Assembly (NCBI GenBank): GCA_009842245.1
Contig: VYFT01000070.1
Coordinates: 1-64,000 of the forward strand
DNA length: 64,000 nucleotides
Source of the DNA: Gammaproteobacteria bacterium
GTDB lineage: Bacteria; Pseudomonadota; Gammaproteobacteria; Pseudomonadales; Azotimanducaceae
Reading direction: 5' to 3'
Below the pieces are notes generated by a model. The model had not been told where the DNA came from. It did not search any database and saw nothing but the letters and a program-made list of their open reading frames with translations. The position numbers and the translations under genes were made by a program. Shown here one piece after another: positions 46,100-55,200 of the stretch. Position 1 is the stretch's first letter; each line of letters opens with the position of its first letter.

Positions 46100-48655
46100 G
46101 TGGTATATAAAACCTCCTCGAGGAGTCTTTCTAGACCTTCGCACATATTTAGTTTGAACAACCGCAGTACGTTCAAGAACAATAGAAATGTGTGGTTCGC
46201 GGCCATGCTTGCGATATCTATGTCAGTAAGCACTGCAACCGCTCAAGAGCCCGAAGAAGACGTGGTCGAGGAGGTTGTGGTTGTTGGTAATCTTGGTAGC
46301 CTTCCAGATGAGGAGGTTCCAACGGTTTTTGGTTTCGGAAAATCGCTACTCCATACTCCTCGATCTGCTTCAACCGTCAGCCACGAAATGATTGCTCGGT
46401 TCGGCATACGCGACATCGACGAGTTGATCGCAGTGTCTCCAGGAACATTTACCCAATCCTTTTTTGGAGTCGCAGGAGCATTGGATATTCGCGGTACGCC
46501 TGGAGAAACGTACTTTCGAGGAGTCCGACGATTGGACAACCCTGGAAACTATCCTACACCCATAGGTGCTTCCCACCGCATCGACATTGTGCGCGGACCT
46601 GCCTCCCCAATCTACGGTCCATCAAAGATTGGCGGGTATTTAAATTTCAATCCCAAGTCACCAAGAGTAGAGGACACTGGAGAGTTTCTCAGTAAACCCA
46701 CCGGAACCGCTAGTTTGGAAGCAGGATCGTGGGACAAACAGATTTTTACTGCTGAAGTGGGAGGTTCATCACAATGGGGAGACGAAGAATTCGGATATTT
46801 CCTCTACTCTGAATTTGAAGACTCGGGCAGCTACTATCGCAACAACGGTGTCGAACAAGCCCTATTGCAAGCGTCACTTGACTTCAACCTAAGTGCAAGC
46901 ATTCAGTTACAGCTTGGCGGAATGTTTCACCGGTATTCGGGTCAACAAAACGCTGGTTGGAATCGCCTGACCCAAGATCTGATAGACCACGGAATCTACG
47001 TTACGGGTCAGCCGTTACCTTTAGATACAAACGGGGATGGAGTGATATCGCACCAAGAGTTTGATATCGATGGCGACGGGTTCACCGACCTCAACCCATT
47101 TGCTGCCCGTCTAGTTCCAGGCAACGCCGCTGCTCTTGAGCCCGGTACAGGTGGAGGTGGAGTGTGTGCGATAGGAGAGACGCCCGTATTTAGTTGTTGG
47201 CCGGGTTTACTGGGCTTGGTCAATGTGGGCGCTGCCATACTTGACGGTAGCCAAACTCTGACTGCACCTAACGACCTCCTAGAGAACGACGTAATCACAC
47301 TGTACTTTGACATCGTCTCAGAACCAACGGCAGGTGGTTGGAAGTGGACCAATAAGTTGTTCTTTGAAGCATACGACAACCTAAACGAAAACGCCTACGG
47401 ATTCTCGCAATTTCACGATACATGGGTTATTGAGAACAAATTTGTAGCCGAAAAGTCGTGGCGACGAAGCGGTTCGACCGTTGCAGTTCAGCTCTCTCCT
47501 TCCATTCGCTATACAAACTTTGATCATGGTGATGATTACACCAACGAGTACTTTGATCGGCGCGACTTAACGCAACCACCAGGACCATTGGACACCCGCT
47601 TGTTATCCACTCAGATCAACGACGATTACACGGAATATTACGTCGGCGACTACCTAGATCTAGGTCTCGCGGCATTAGCGGATATCAGCTGGGATAATGG
47701 ATTAGGTGTGCTCGCAGGAATACGTTGGGATACGATCAGCATGGAGAGTCGTCAACCGATAGACAAACTTCTCTTCGCAAGTGCCAACAACTTCTGCCCG
47801 CCCCCTGGACTGTGTGTTCGCGAAGCCGCAAGTAATACATTTGATGGTTTTTCTTGGACACTGAGCGTCAACTATGACCTTAGCCCAGGGTGGATTCCCT
47901 ACGCCACTGTATCTACACAATCCACAGTCATCGCTGGACAGGGAGCTGAGATCACCACTTTTAACGTCTTTGATGGCGGCGCGTTCGACACCTCGAAACT
48001 ATACGAAATCGGTCTCAAGGCAAGCTTAGTCGAAAATTCACTATACGGGGCACTCTCCATTTACCAACAAGATCGAACAGATTTTTCCGCCCAAGCAATT
48101 GTGACCAACCAAGCAACGCAGACCGAGGGGATTGAGTTTGAATTGCGGTGGGTGGTCAACGAAAAACTACTGATAACCGCAGGCTTCACCGAGATGGAGG
48201 TGATTAACTTAAACACCCTGAACTGGGGTTCTCGATTCAGTTTCATCGGATCAGACGACATACCCGGAATCGCACCCGAGACCTTCTATGGAGGTGCACT
48301 GGTAGGTACGTTGGTCCGGCCAGGTGAACGCGGAGCTCGACGCGCCGGGATGCCAAACACCATCGCGTCAATCACGGCTACATATGATTTTGGAAATGGT
48401 ATCGCGATCAGTGGCAGTGCCGTCAACGTGGACTCGGTGCATTCCAGCTTTTCAAATTCCGTGGTCCTTCCTGCCTATACGCTGATCAATGCTGGTATCG
48501 TCGCGGAGATGGGAGATTGGATGTTTACAGCCACAGCCAAGAATTTGACTGATGAACGCTACTTTAGGTCAAACTTTCCCAACTTGTTCGGCGGTGCGAT
48601 TGTGTTACCTGAACTACCAAGAAACTTTCAGACGCGTATTCAGTATAAGTGGTAA
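46100..48655 (+). CDS. TonB-dependent outer membrane receptor with internal EF-hand pair
   Basis: 851 residues from a GTG at 46100. A long N-region precedes the hydrophobic signal (AAMLAISMSVSTATAQ), so the true start may be further inside. A TonB-box-like VEEVVVVGN, a plug domain (about 70-190, with RIDIVRGPASPIYGP and GGYLNFN) and a 22-strand-type barrel follow, ending in an aromatic residue (YKW). At about residues 307-336 an insertion contains DTNGDGVISHQE and DIDGDGFTDLNP, an EF-hand-like calcium-binding pair, probably in an extracellular loop. Siderophore-type receptors are the nearest resemblance; no Fur box was recognised upstream. Confidence 0.9.
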   Translation: MVYKTSSRSLSRPSHIFSLNNRSTFKNNRNVWFAAMLAISMSVSTATAQEPEEDVVEEVVVVGNLGSLPDEEVPTVFGFGKSLLHTPRSASTVSHEMIARFGIRDIDELIAVSPGTFTQSFFGVAGALDIRGTPGETYFRGVRRLDNPGNYPTPIGASHRIDIVRGPASPIYGPSKIGGYLNFNPKSPRVEDTGEFLSKPTGTASLEAGSWDKQIFTAEVGGSSQWGDEEFGYFLYSEFEDSGSYYRNNGVEQALLQASLDFNLSASIQLQLGGMFHRYSGQQNAGWNRLTQDLIDHGIYVTGQPLPLDTNGDGVISHQEFDIDGDGFTDLNPFAARLVPGNAAALEPGTGGGGVCAIGETPVFSCWPGLLGLVNVGAAILDGSQTLTAPNDLLENDVITLYFDIVSEPTAGGWKWTNKLFFEAYDNLNENAYGFSQFHDTWVIENKFVAEKSWRRSGSTVAVQLSPSIRYTNFDHGDDYTNEYFDRRDLTQPPGPLDTRLLSTQINDDYTEYYVGDYLDLGLAALADISWDNGLGVLAGIRWDTISMESRQPIDKLLFASANNFCPPPGLCVREAASNTFDGFSWTLSVNYDLSPGWIPYATVSTQSTVIAGQGAEITTFNVFDGGAFDTSKLYEIGLKASLVENSLYGALSIYQQDRTDFSAQAIVTNQATQTEGIEFELRWVVNEKLLITAGFTEMEVINLNTLNWGSRFSFIGSDDIPGIAPETFYGGALVGTLVRPGERGARRAGMPNTIASITATYDFGNGIAISGSAVNVDSVHSSFSNSVVLPAYTLINAGIVAEMGDWMFTATAKNLTDERYFRSNFPNLFGGAIVLPELPRNFQTRIQYKW

Positions 48656-48740
48656 TAAAGACGCTTGACCGAGTGGAAGGTGCAAGTGGAGTATTCTTTG
48701 GACAGAATGGATCTCACGTGGAAAGAGTTTGGAAATTACG

Positions 48741-49385
48741 CTACGTGTCCGCAGTTTTCAGAAGATCACTAATGTTCTGACGAATCTCGTTAACGGTGGC
48801 TTCCCCGTCAATTTCGTAGTACTTCACCCCGCTTCGCTTGTAGTATTCGATGAGGGGTGCCGTTTGTTCTCGATAGACCTCCACGCGAGCTCTCACTACG
48901 GTTTCGCTGTCGTCATGGCGTTGAACTAACGGTTGCCAAGTTACGTCGTCAACGTTATCAACCTTTGGTGGATTGAATTCGATGTGATAGACGCGGCCAC
49001 TTGCTTCGTGCACCCTACGACCTGAAATTCGACGAATAATCAGCGAATCGGAGATTTGCAGTTCAACAACAACATCCACGGAGATGTCCAATTCACGCAT
49101 TCCGTCTGCCTGACCAACGGTGCGCGGAAACCCATCAAACAGACATCCCGCTACACAGTCGGGTTGACGCAATCGCTCTCGAACCAGCTCGAGAATCACA
49201 TCATCTGAAACCAGCTCCCCGCGTTCCATTATTGCTTTCGCTCGTAATCCTAAAGTCGTACCCTCTGCAATCGCATTACGCAGCATGTCTCCAGTGGAAA
49301 TCTGCGGAATATTGTGTTCCCGACAAATAAATTGTGCTTGGGTCCCTTTACCGGCTCCGGGTGGTCCCAAGAAGACGATTCTCAA
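48741..49385 (-). CDS. adk: Adenylate kinase
   Basis: Interconverts ATP, ADP and AMP. 214 residues, the long form. P-loop GPPGAGKGT (7-15), AMP site STGDMLRNAI, FDGFPRTVGQ, and a LID region without zinc cysteines (GRRVHEASGRVYHIEFNPP). TTG start, 12 bp after relA. Confidence 0.97.
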   Translation of the reverse strand: MRIVFLGPPGAGKGTQAQFICREHNIPQISTGDMLRNAIAEGTTLGLRAKAIMERGELVSDDVILELVRERLRQPDCVAGCLFDGFPRTVGQADGMRELDISVDVVVELQISDSLIIRRISGRRVHEASGRVYHIEFNPPKVDNVDDVTWQPLVQRHDDSETVVRARVEVYREQTAPLIEYYKRSGVKYYEIDGEATVNEIRQNISDLLKTADT

Positions 49386-49397
49386 ACCGGTGTAGCC

Positions 49398-51401
49398 TTA
49401 GTCTTCCGAGGTCTCTTCGTCGTGACGTTTCACGTCCATAACATCGGGAACAGCGCGCAATCGATTGATCACATTCCGCATATTTTCCAAGCCTTCAACT
49501 TCCACTTTCAAACGCAACAAAGCAGGTTCACCCGGTACAGGTGCATGAATTTGCGCCCCGACGACATTGATAGACATGGATGCCAACGCAAAAGTGATAT
49601 CTAGCAGTAGTTGAGGTCGATCAGTTGCGTAGACAGCTAATTCTTCCACGATGAGTTCAGGGCGTGCAGGCTCTGGTTGAACAACATCAACTTCTGTTTC
49701 TGGAGGCGACGCTAAACGCATTGGGAGCAGTTCGCGTACTGGTTGATCCCCAACCGCGACAGCGATATACATCTCTTCCACATTAGCATAGTTGAATGCA
49801 TGGGCGAGAGATTCCATGTCAACATCAATTTTCATCCGCTGACACTCATCTTCCAGCCAAGCTTGACCCTCTTTTGCGTTCGTCTCTGCACGCTCTTCGC
49901 GGAAATAATTTTGGATGCTCTTTCGCACACGTGATGTGCGGACATAGCCGAGTTCTTCATCAAGCCACTGGCGTTGCGGAGTTGCGCGTGGAGAAGTGAG
50001 AACCTCCACCACCTGACCAGTTTCTAGAGGTTGATTAAGAGGTTTTTGTAAACCATTGACTTTGACTCCGCAACAGTGATTGCCGATGTCGGTGTGTATG
50101 CGATAGGCAAAGTCCACTGCTGTTGATCCAGCGGGCAGATCTATTACGTGTCCCTTTGGGGTCGAGATGTAAATTCGTTCCGGTGCTTCTAAACGTCGGG
50201 TAACGTCGATAAATAGGTTTTCGGAGTACATTTCGTCTTGCCAGTGCAAGACTTCTCGCATCCAGTCGATCTTGCCCATTTTGAAAGCTTCGTCTTCGTC
50301 CTTGTAAGCCCAATGGGCACAGACTCCAAACTCGGCTTCTTCGTGCATCTTGTGAGTACGGATTTGAACTTCCAGATTACGTCCCCGTGGGCCAACTACC
50401 GCCGTATGTAGCGAGCGATAGCCGTTTGCCTTGGGATTTGCAATGTAGTCATCAAAAGCCTCGGAGATAGCAGGCCACGAAGTATGGACGACCCCTAGTA
50501 CCGAATAGCACTCGGATACTTCATTGACGACGACTCGGACCGCTTCCGCATCATAAACGGTATCGAATGAGATGTTCTTCTCGTTCATTTTCCGCCAAAT
50601 CCCGTAGACGTTCTTTGCTCGTCCCGACACTTCGGCTTTGAGTCCTTGGCGATTTAAGCGCCACTGCAAGTCTTCACATACCGCTTCTACCTGCTTTTCT
50701 CGTTCCACGCGCCGGTCTTTAAGCCCGTCGACTATTTCGCGATAGTTATCGGGATGCAAATAAGAAAACGCCAAATCTTCGAGCATCCACTTCAACTGCC
50801 ACACACCGAGTCGGCTTGCCAGCGGGCAGTAAAACTCCATGACTTCCTTCGCGACTTTCTTTCTAAATCTATCCTCTTGTTCCTTCGCAAATTGCAGCGC
50901 GACTAAGCGTTCAGAAAGTTTCAAGACCGCGACTCGGGGGTCGTCAATGAGTGCTATCAACATATGCCGTACGTTCTTTCTATGATCGCGGGATTGTCGA
51001 TCAAGAAACGGCGCACTAGTCTCTGCGACGTCGTCTGCTTTTGCCATGCGATCTAACGAAGTGACAAGCTTGAGAACACTTGCTTCATCGAATTTTGCGA
51101 CATCATGTTCGGATTCACGATCGGCGTAAAACAGTGCTCCTGCTTGTACGACAGGGGTATCGACGTTCAAAAGTAGTAATAAGTTCGCAAGGCTTGAAGC
51201 TTTTTCTTTTTCAGGTGCTTTGGCCACCTGTTTTTCTACTTCCAACGTTGAGGCGCGGGCGCGAGCATCACGTCGAACGAGTGCGGAAACCCAATCTTCC
51301 GTCTGAAGTTTCTTGAGTTCCTCGGTGTCAAAAATTCGCTTCGGAGCGGAACCGCGTTTACGAAGTGGATTAAGCATAGGAATTGAGCTCGCGTTACCCA
51401 A
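49398..51401 (-). CDS. relA: (p)ppGpp synthetase RelA
   Basis: Ribosome-linked stringent-response synthetase. 667 residues. The N-terminal HD region has lost the HDxxED hydrolase motif, as in monofunctional RelA. The synthetase domain has GRAKNVYGIWRKM, then ISEAFDDYIANPKANGYRSLHT (AFDD, close to the acidic ExDD-type of RelA rather than the RxKD of bifunctional SpoT). TGS domain (IYISTPKGHVIDLP), helical and C-terminal ACT domains follow. TTG start overlapping recO by 8 bp; the ATG at 51377 is an alternative. Confidence 0.93.
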   Translation of the reverse strand: MGNASSIPMLNPLRKRGSAPKRIFDTEELKKLQTEDWVSALVRRDARARASTLEVEKQVAKAPEKEKASSLANLLLLLNVDTPVVQAGALFYADRESEHDVAKFDEASVLKLVTSLDRMAKADDVAETSAPFLDRQSRDHRKNVRHMLIALIDDPRVAVLKLSERLVALQFAKEQEDRFRKKVAKEVMEFYCPLASRLGVWQLKWMLEDLAFSYLHPDNYREIVDGLKDRRVEREKQVEAVCEDLQWRLNRQGLKAEVSGRAKNVYGIWRKMNEKNISFDTVYDAEAVRVVVNEVSECYSVLGVVHTSWPAISEAFDDYIANPKANGYRSLHTAVVGPRGRNLEVQIRTHKMHEEAEFGVCAHWAYKDEDEAFKMGKIDWMREVLHWQDEMYSENLFIDVTRRLEAPERIYISTPKGHVIDLPAGSTAVDFAYRIHTDIGNHCCGVKVNGLQKPLNQPLETGQVVEVLTSPRATPQRQWLDEELGYVRTSRVRKSIQNYFREERAETNAKEGQAWLEDECQRMKIDVDMESLAHAFNYANVEEMYIAVAVGDQPVRELLPMRLASPPETEVDVVQPEPARPELIVEELAVYATDRPQLLLDITFALASMSINVVGAQIHAPVPGEPALLRLKVEVEGLENMRNVINRLRAVPDVMDVKRHDEETSED

Positions 51402-52086
51402 TACTTTGAAACAATGCGCGCGACATTAGAGGCTTATCGCCTATGTAGTCCTGCAGCGCAGTGCGAAGTACGAATTTTGCTGCCTTTCGGGAGGCAGGGG
51501 AAGAATAATCGTTTTTGGCAACCGCTAATAACGACGATCCCTTCATTCCGCCACTCGAGTTTTCCGGCATTCTTTGAAACCCTTGTTGGGGGAGGAACTG
51601 ATACGATAGCTGTGGCTCTATGGGATCGCCCTGCGGCATTTCACGGTCAAATTGAACGGCTAAGCCCAAAGATTCTAGGAGTCCACGTTCAAATAAACGC
51701 AGTGGCGGTTCCAAGTCCTCTTCATGCTGCAGAGTTTCGAGAGTGTTGAGATAGCGTTCGTAGAGTCCTGCCACGAATTGTTTAGATCGTGTCGTACGCA
51801 TAACGAGTTCATTCAAGTATAAGCCCGAGAAGAGACTACGACCCGAAAGTTGATATGTACTCACTGGTTCACAGTATGAGACGTTTACGAGATCGTTTCT
51901 TCCGCGCCACGACAGTTCGTAGTTTACAAAGAGTTCGGCGCGAGACGTTGCTGTAGCACTCTGACGAAGGACTCCACTCACTCGACCATGTCTTGCGGTC
52001 AACAACTCCACAATCGTTCGAGAATCTGAATACGGTCGTTTGTGTAGTAAAACACCGCGATCTTTGGTACCAGATGCTATCATCAT
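51394..52086 (-). CDS. recO: DNA repair protein RecO
   Basis: RecFOR mediator that loads RecA on SSB-coated DNA. 230 residues. N-terminal OB fold (DRGVLLHKRPYSDSRTIVELLT...GRVSGVLR, in two parts) and the helical C-terminal domain with LFERGLLESLGL. Two ATGs at 52086 and 52083; it overlaps era by 4 bp. Confidence 0.92.
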   Translation of the reverse strand: MMIASGTKDRGVLLHKRPYSDSRTIVELLTARHGRVSGVLRQSATATSRAELFVNYELSWRGRNDLVNVSYCEPVSTYQLSGRSLFSGLYLNELVMRTTRSKQFVAGLYERYLNTLETLQHEEDLEPPLRLFERGLLESLGLAVQFDREMPQGDPIEPQLSYQFLPQQGFQRMPENSSGGMKGSSLLAVAKNDYSSPASRKAAKFVLRTALQDYIGDKPLMSRALFQSIG

Positions 52087-52988
52087 CGATACCCCAGTGC
52101 GGCGAGTTGTAACCGTTCATCGGTCCATCCCGGTCGCGTTTTTACGTGCAATTTGAGAAAAACCTGACGTTCAAGCAGTGTTTCAATGGACTTGCGTGCC
52201 GCAGTACCGATAGATTTCAATCGCTGGCCACCCTTACCAATCACGATACCTCTTTGACTTGTCTTTTCAACATAGATCACAGCATCAATGCGCGTAATAT
52301 TCTCTTCGCTGGTGAAGTTTTCGACTACCACAGCGGTCCGATACGGTAGTTCATCACCCAACTGACGCACAACTTTTTCCCGCAGCATTTCACCAACCAA
52401 AAATCGCAACGAGCGATCGGTAATTTCGTCATCCGGAAAAAGCTTGGGTTGCGCTGGAAGCCACTTCGCAAGTTGGGCTACGACGATATCTAGACCACGG
52501 TTCTTCAAAGCAGAAATTGGAATGATCTCTTGGTAGTTGAACTGCTTACTCGCCTCTTCTAACACAGGGATGATTTCGGATTTAGGATGCACTTGATCTA
52601 CTTTATTGAGTACGCAGAACACGCGTTCTACTGCCGCGGCTTCAAGATGCTGTACCACTCTGTGGTCAGCCGCATGCCATCCAGATGCTTCGATGACATG
52701 CACGCATAGATCCACTTCCTTCAGTATCCCAATGGCTTGTTGATTCATGAAGCGATTCATCTCATTGTCCGCACCTTTTTCTAGATCGTGCATACCAGGC
52801 GTATCAACAAAGATCATCTGCATGTTGTCTATGGTGTGGATGCCCAATATCTGCTGACGAGTCGTCTGGGGCTTGCGCGAGGTTATGCTGAGTTTTGTGC
52901 CGAGAATGTGATTTAACAGCGTAGATTTACCGACGTTGGGACGACCAACGATCGCGATGTGTCCTGTTCTTTCAGTCGTCTCGTTCAT
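52083..52988 (-). CDS. era: GTPase Era
   Basis: Assembly GTPase that binds the 3' end of 16S rRNA. 301 residues. G1 GRPNVGKST (15-23), G3 DTPGMHD, G4 NKVD, and a C-terminal KH domain with IVIGKGGQRLKSIGTAAR. Overlaps rnc and recO by 4 bp on either side. Confidence 0.97.
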   Translation of the reverse strand: MNETTERTGHIAIVGRPNVGKSTLLNHILGTKLSITSRKPQTTRQQILGIHTIDNMQMIFVDTPGMHDLEKGADNEMNRFMNQQAIGILKEVDLCVHVIEASGWHAADHRVVQHLEAAAVERVFCVLNKVDQVHPKSEIIPVLEEASKQFNYQEIIPISALKNRGLDIVVAQLAKWLPAQPKLFPDDEITDRSLRFLVGEMLREKVVRQLGDELPYRTAVVVENFTSEENITRIDAVIYVEKTSQRGIVIGKGGQRLKSIGTAARKSIETLLERQVFLKLHVKTRPGWTDERLQLAALGYR

Positions 52989-53665
52989 GCGGGTACAAGT
53001 CGGAGCATTTCTATGGCGGCTGCAGTCTCAGCTTCCTTACGCGTCGCGCCCTGACCTTCCGTCGCTAGTTCTAAAGCATCAACCACGCATTGCACCATAA
53101 CCTGCGGTTTGACGTCGCGAGAGGAGTCTTCGGTACTCTTGAGTTCATAGCTCGGGAGCACGCCAAGCTGCTGCATCACCCGTTCTTGCAGTAGTGTTTT
53201 GGGATGCTTGTTGATTGGGAGATGAGGTACGATATGGGCGAATACGACATCGCGCACAGTAGCCAAGGAACTGTCCAGATAGACTGCGGCTACTAACGCT
53301 TCCATCGCTCCAGCAAGGCTTGAATTTGAGTGTCCGCCCCCATCTCGTCTTGCACCTCTACCCAACAGCATGCATTGGTCGATCCCGAGAGTACGCGCAA
53401 CCTCTGCTAGATGTACGTTGTTCTCACAATCGATTCGTTGCTGAGTAAGAGTGCCTGGGTCTGCCGACGGTAGTGTGTGAAACAATTCGTCCGACAATAT
53501 AAGACGCAATACCGAGTCGCCGAGAAATTCCAAGCGCACATTATTGGTGGCTGAATAGCTTGAATGAGTCAAAGCTAACTTCAGAACCTCAGTGTTTGAA
53601 AACGTATATCCGAGTCGGGCTTGCAACGCCGAGAGTGTCTTGACGTCGTGTGGATTTGAAGCCAT
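52985..53665 (-). CDS. rnc: Ribonuclease III (with substituted active-site residues)
   Basis: Double-strand-specific RNase for rRNA and mRNA processing. 226 residues: RNase III domain with the signature NVRLEFLGDSVL, then a C-terminal double-stranded RNA-binding domain from NPKTLLQERV. Compared with E. coli NERLEFLGDS, the first Glu (E38) is Val. In LAGAMEAL the metal-ligand Asp of LADTVEAL (D114) is Gly; E41, D45 and E117 equivalents are kept. The lepB gene often upstream is absent. Overlaps era by 4 bp. Confidence 0.95.
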   Translation of the reverse strand: MASNPHDVKTLSALQARLGYTFSNTEVLKLALTHSSYSATNNVRLEFLGDSVLRLILSDELFHTLPSADPGTLTQQRIDCENNVHLAEVARTLGIDQCMLLGRGARRDGGGHSNSSLAGAMEALVAAVYLDSSLATVRDVVFAHIVPHLPINKHPKTLLQERVMQQLGVLPSYELKSTEDSSRDVKPQVMVQCVVDALELATEGQGATRKEAETAAAIEMLRLVPA

Positions 53666-53734
53666 TAGCAGTGTTTGGTCATTATTTTCGTACTAACTCA
53701 CAATCTGGCGAATGTCAGTACGGACAGAAAACTT

Positions 53735-54988
53735 CTAACGTGCCCGTCGTAGATCACTAAACACTGGTCGGAAGTTTGAGAACATTTCATTCCAACCACG
53801 CACTAGAGCACCATCCAATGAACGCCAAATTAACAAAGCGACGAATAACGCGACGAACACCCACGTGAAAATATTGATGTCTTCGTGCTCATGTCCTGCG
53901 ACGGCAAATATTTCAAAACCGGTCATGAAAATGAGTACGTCTAACGCGATACCGAACAAAGTGGTGACTAATACCACGGACGAAACGTAGATTGTCGCAA
54001 ATCGAGCTCCAAATTGCTTGAGAATCATTGCAATCGTCGTGGTGTTTGTGGCGGGACCGGTCATAAGAAAGATGAGTGCAGCGCCCGGGCTCACGCCCTT
54101 AAGAACCCATGCAGCTGCAATTGGCGTACTCGCACTTGCGCAGATGTACAACGGTACTCCCAACAAGAGCATTACTGGATACTGTAACCAAGTCGCATAG
54201 TTCGAATCCATGATCCCTTCAGGTACAGCAAACGTAATAACCGCGCCCAGAAAGATCCCAATCAACATCGCCGTCAAAATGTCATCCGCAATGTCAACGA
54301 AGCCGTACCGAAAGACGTGTTTAGCGATCCTTCCAAGAGTAAGGGGGACACTAGGTTGAAACTCGCTGTCGCTTGGGGCTGCCATCACCGGTTCGGGTCG
54401 TCGCCAAGAGCGAATTCTCTCGTTTAGCTGAGAAAAGGTATTAACGGTTGCTTGCTTGAGTTGCCTTATCGAGATATGACAGTCTTGCTCCACTGGGTCG
54501 AGAAAATCGTGCTTTTCTTCATCGCAACAATCATCTTCCACCTGACACGAGGACTGCGGTTGTACTGCTAGTTCTTCGCTCGGTTCTTTCTTAAGTAAGC
54601 CAACACTGGAAAGACCAGCAACCACAGCCGTAGTGAAAGACACAAACGGGCGAACAATCGCCGCGACCCAACCAAATAAAGCATTGGTTATGAGAATGGA
54701 GTCCACCCCGGTTTCGGGAGTCGTAATGAGGAACGACATACAGGCAGAACGAGATGCACCCTTGTGGCGCATTTCTGCAACGACAGGCACGACGGAACAG
54801 CTACAAAGCGGTAACGGAATCCCCATCGCCGCGCTGGTTGAAACAGAGGCTAAGTTATCCTTTCGTAACCAACGAAGTATCGCATGGCGAGACACAAACA
54901 CATGAATGACTCCCGCCAACAATAAACCCAGTAACAGCCACGGTGGCAACTCAAGTAAGAGTTTGCCAAACTGCTCGATTTTTTCCAT
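53735..54988 (-). CDS. Permease of the DUF318/SO_0444 type (probable metal efflux)
   Basis: 417 residues, about eight membrane segments in two halves. The first half has GIPLPLCSCSVVPV, the second GVPLYICASASTPIAAAW, the paired motif of this permease family, members of which export arsenic, copper or zinc. A cytoplasmic linker between the halves contains a Cys-rich stretch (SSCQVEDDCCDEE) that could bind metal. The 212-bp gap upstream separates it from yejE. Substrate assignment is inference. Confidence 0.85.
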   Translation of the reverse strand: MEKIEQFGKLLLELPPWLLLGLLLAGVIHVFVSRHAILRWLRKDNLASVSTSAAMGIPLPLCSCSVVPVVAEMRHKGASRSACMSFLITTPETGVDSILITNALFGWVAAIVRPFVSFTTAVVAGLSSVGLLKKEPSEELAVQPQSSCQVEDDCCDEEKHDFLDPVEQDCHISIRQLKQATVNTFSQLNERIRSWRRPEPVMAAPSDSEFQPSVPLTLGRIAKHVFRYGFVDIADDILTAMLIGIFLGAVITFAVPEGIMDSNYATWLQYPVMLLLGVPLYICASASTPIAAAWVLKGVSPGAALIFLMTGPATNTTTIAMILKQFGARFATIYVSSVVLVTTLFGIALDVLIFMTGFEIFAVAGHEHEDINIFTWVFVALFVALLIWRSLDGALVRGWNEMFSNFRPVFSDLRRAR

Positions 54989-55101
54989 GTACTACGTTTT
55001 CGCCACGCAGAGTCGCATCAAATGCATAGTTATTAAATTATAAAGCCCTATTTCTCTTCGATTTGACCGAATTTTCCGTTTAGAGTTGCTAGGTATTCCC
55101 T

Positions 55102-55140
55102 GCTTCAACAACGAGTATCGTCGTTGTGTTTGCATGAAGC
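55102..55140. terminator. Nested hairpin between yejE and the permease
   Basis: ACAACGA/TCGTTGT (55108-55127, 6-base loop) nested inside GCTTCA/TGAAGC (55102-55107 and 55135-55140) with a 7-base one-sided internal loop. It lies about 60 bp beyond the yejE stop. There is no T-run; terminator or leader element of the permease. Confidence 0.4.
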
Positions 55141-55200
55141 GGCGCGAAGACGGAAGCTGTGTTCCTAAGCGAAGCTGTTATAGGTTCACTAAGGCTTCGT

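Noticed and set aside
48656..48740. A GACCGAGTGG stretch resembling a tRNA-Ser D arm
   Set aside because: No anticodon stem, T arm (GTTCGAATCC-like) or acceptor pairing fits in the 85-bp gap.
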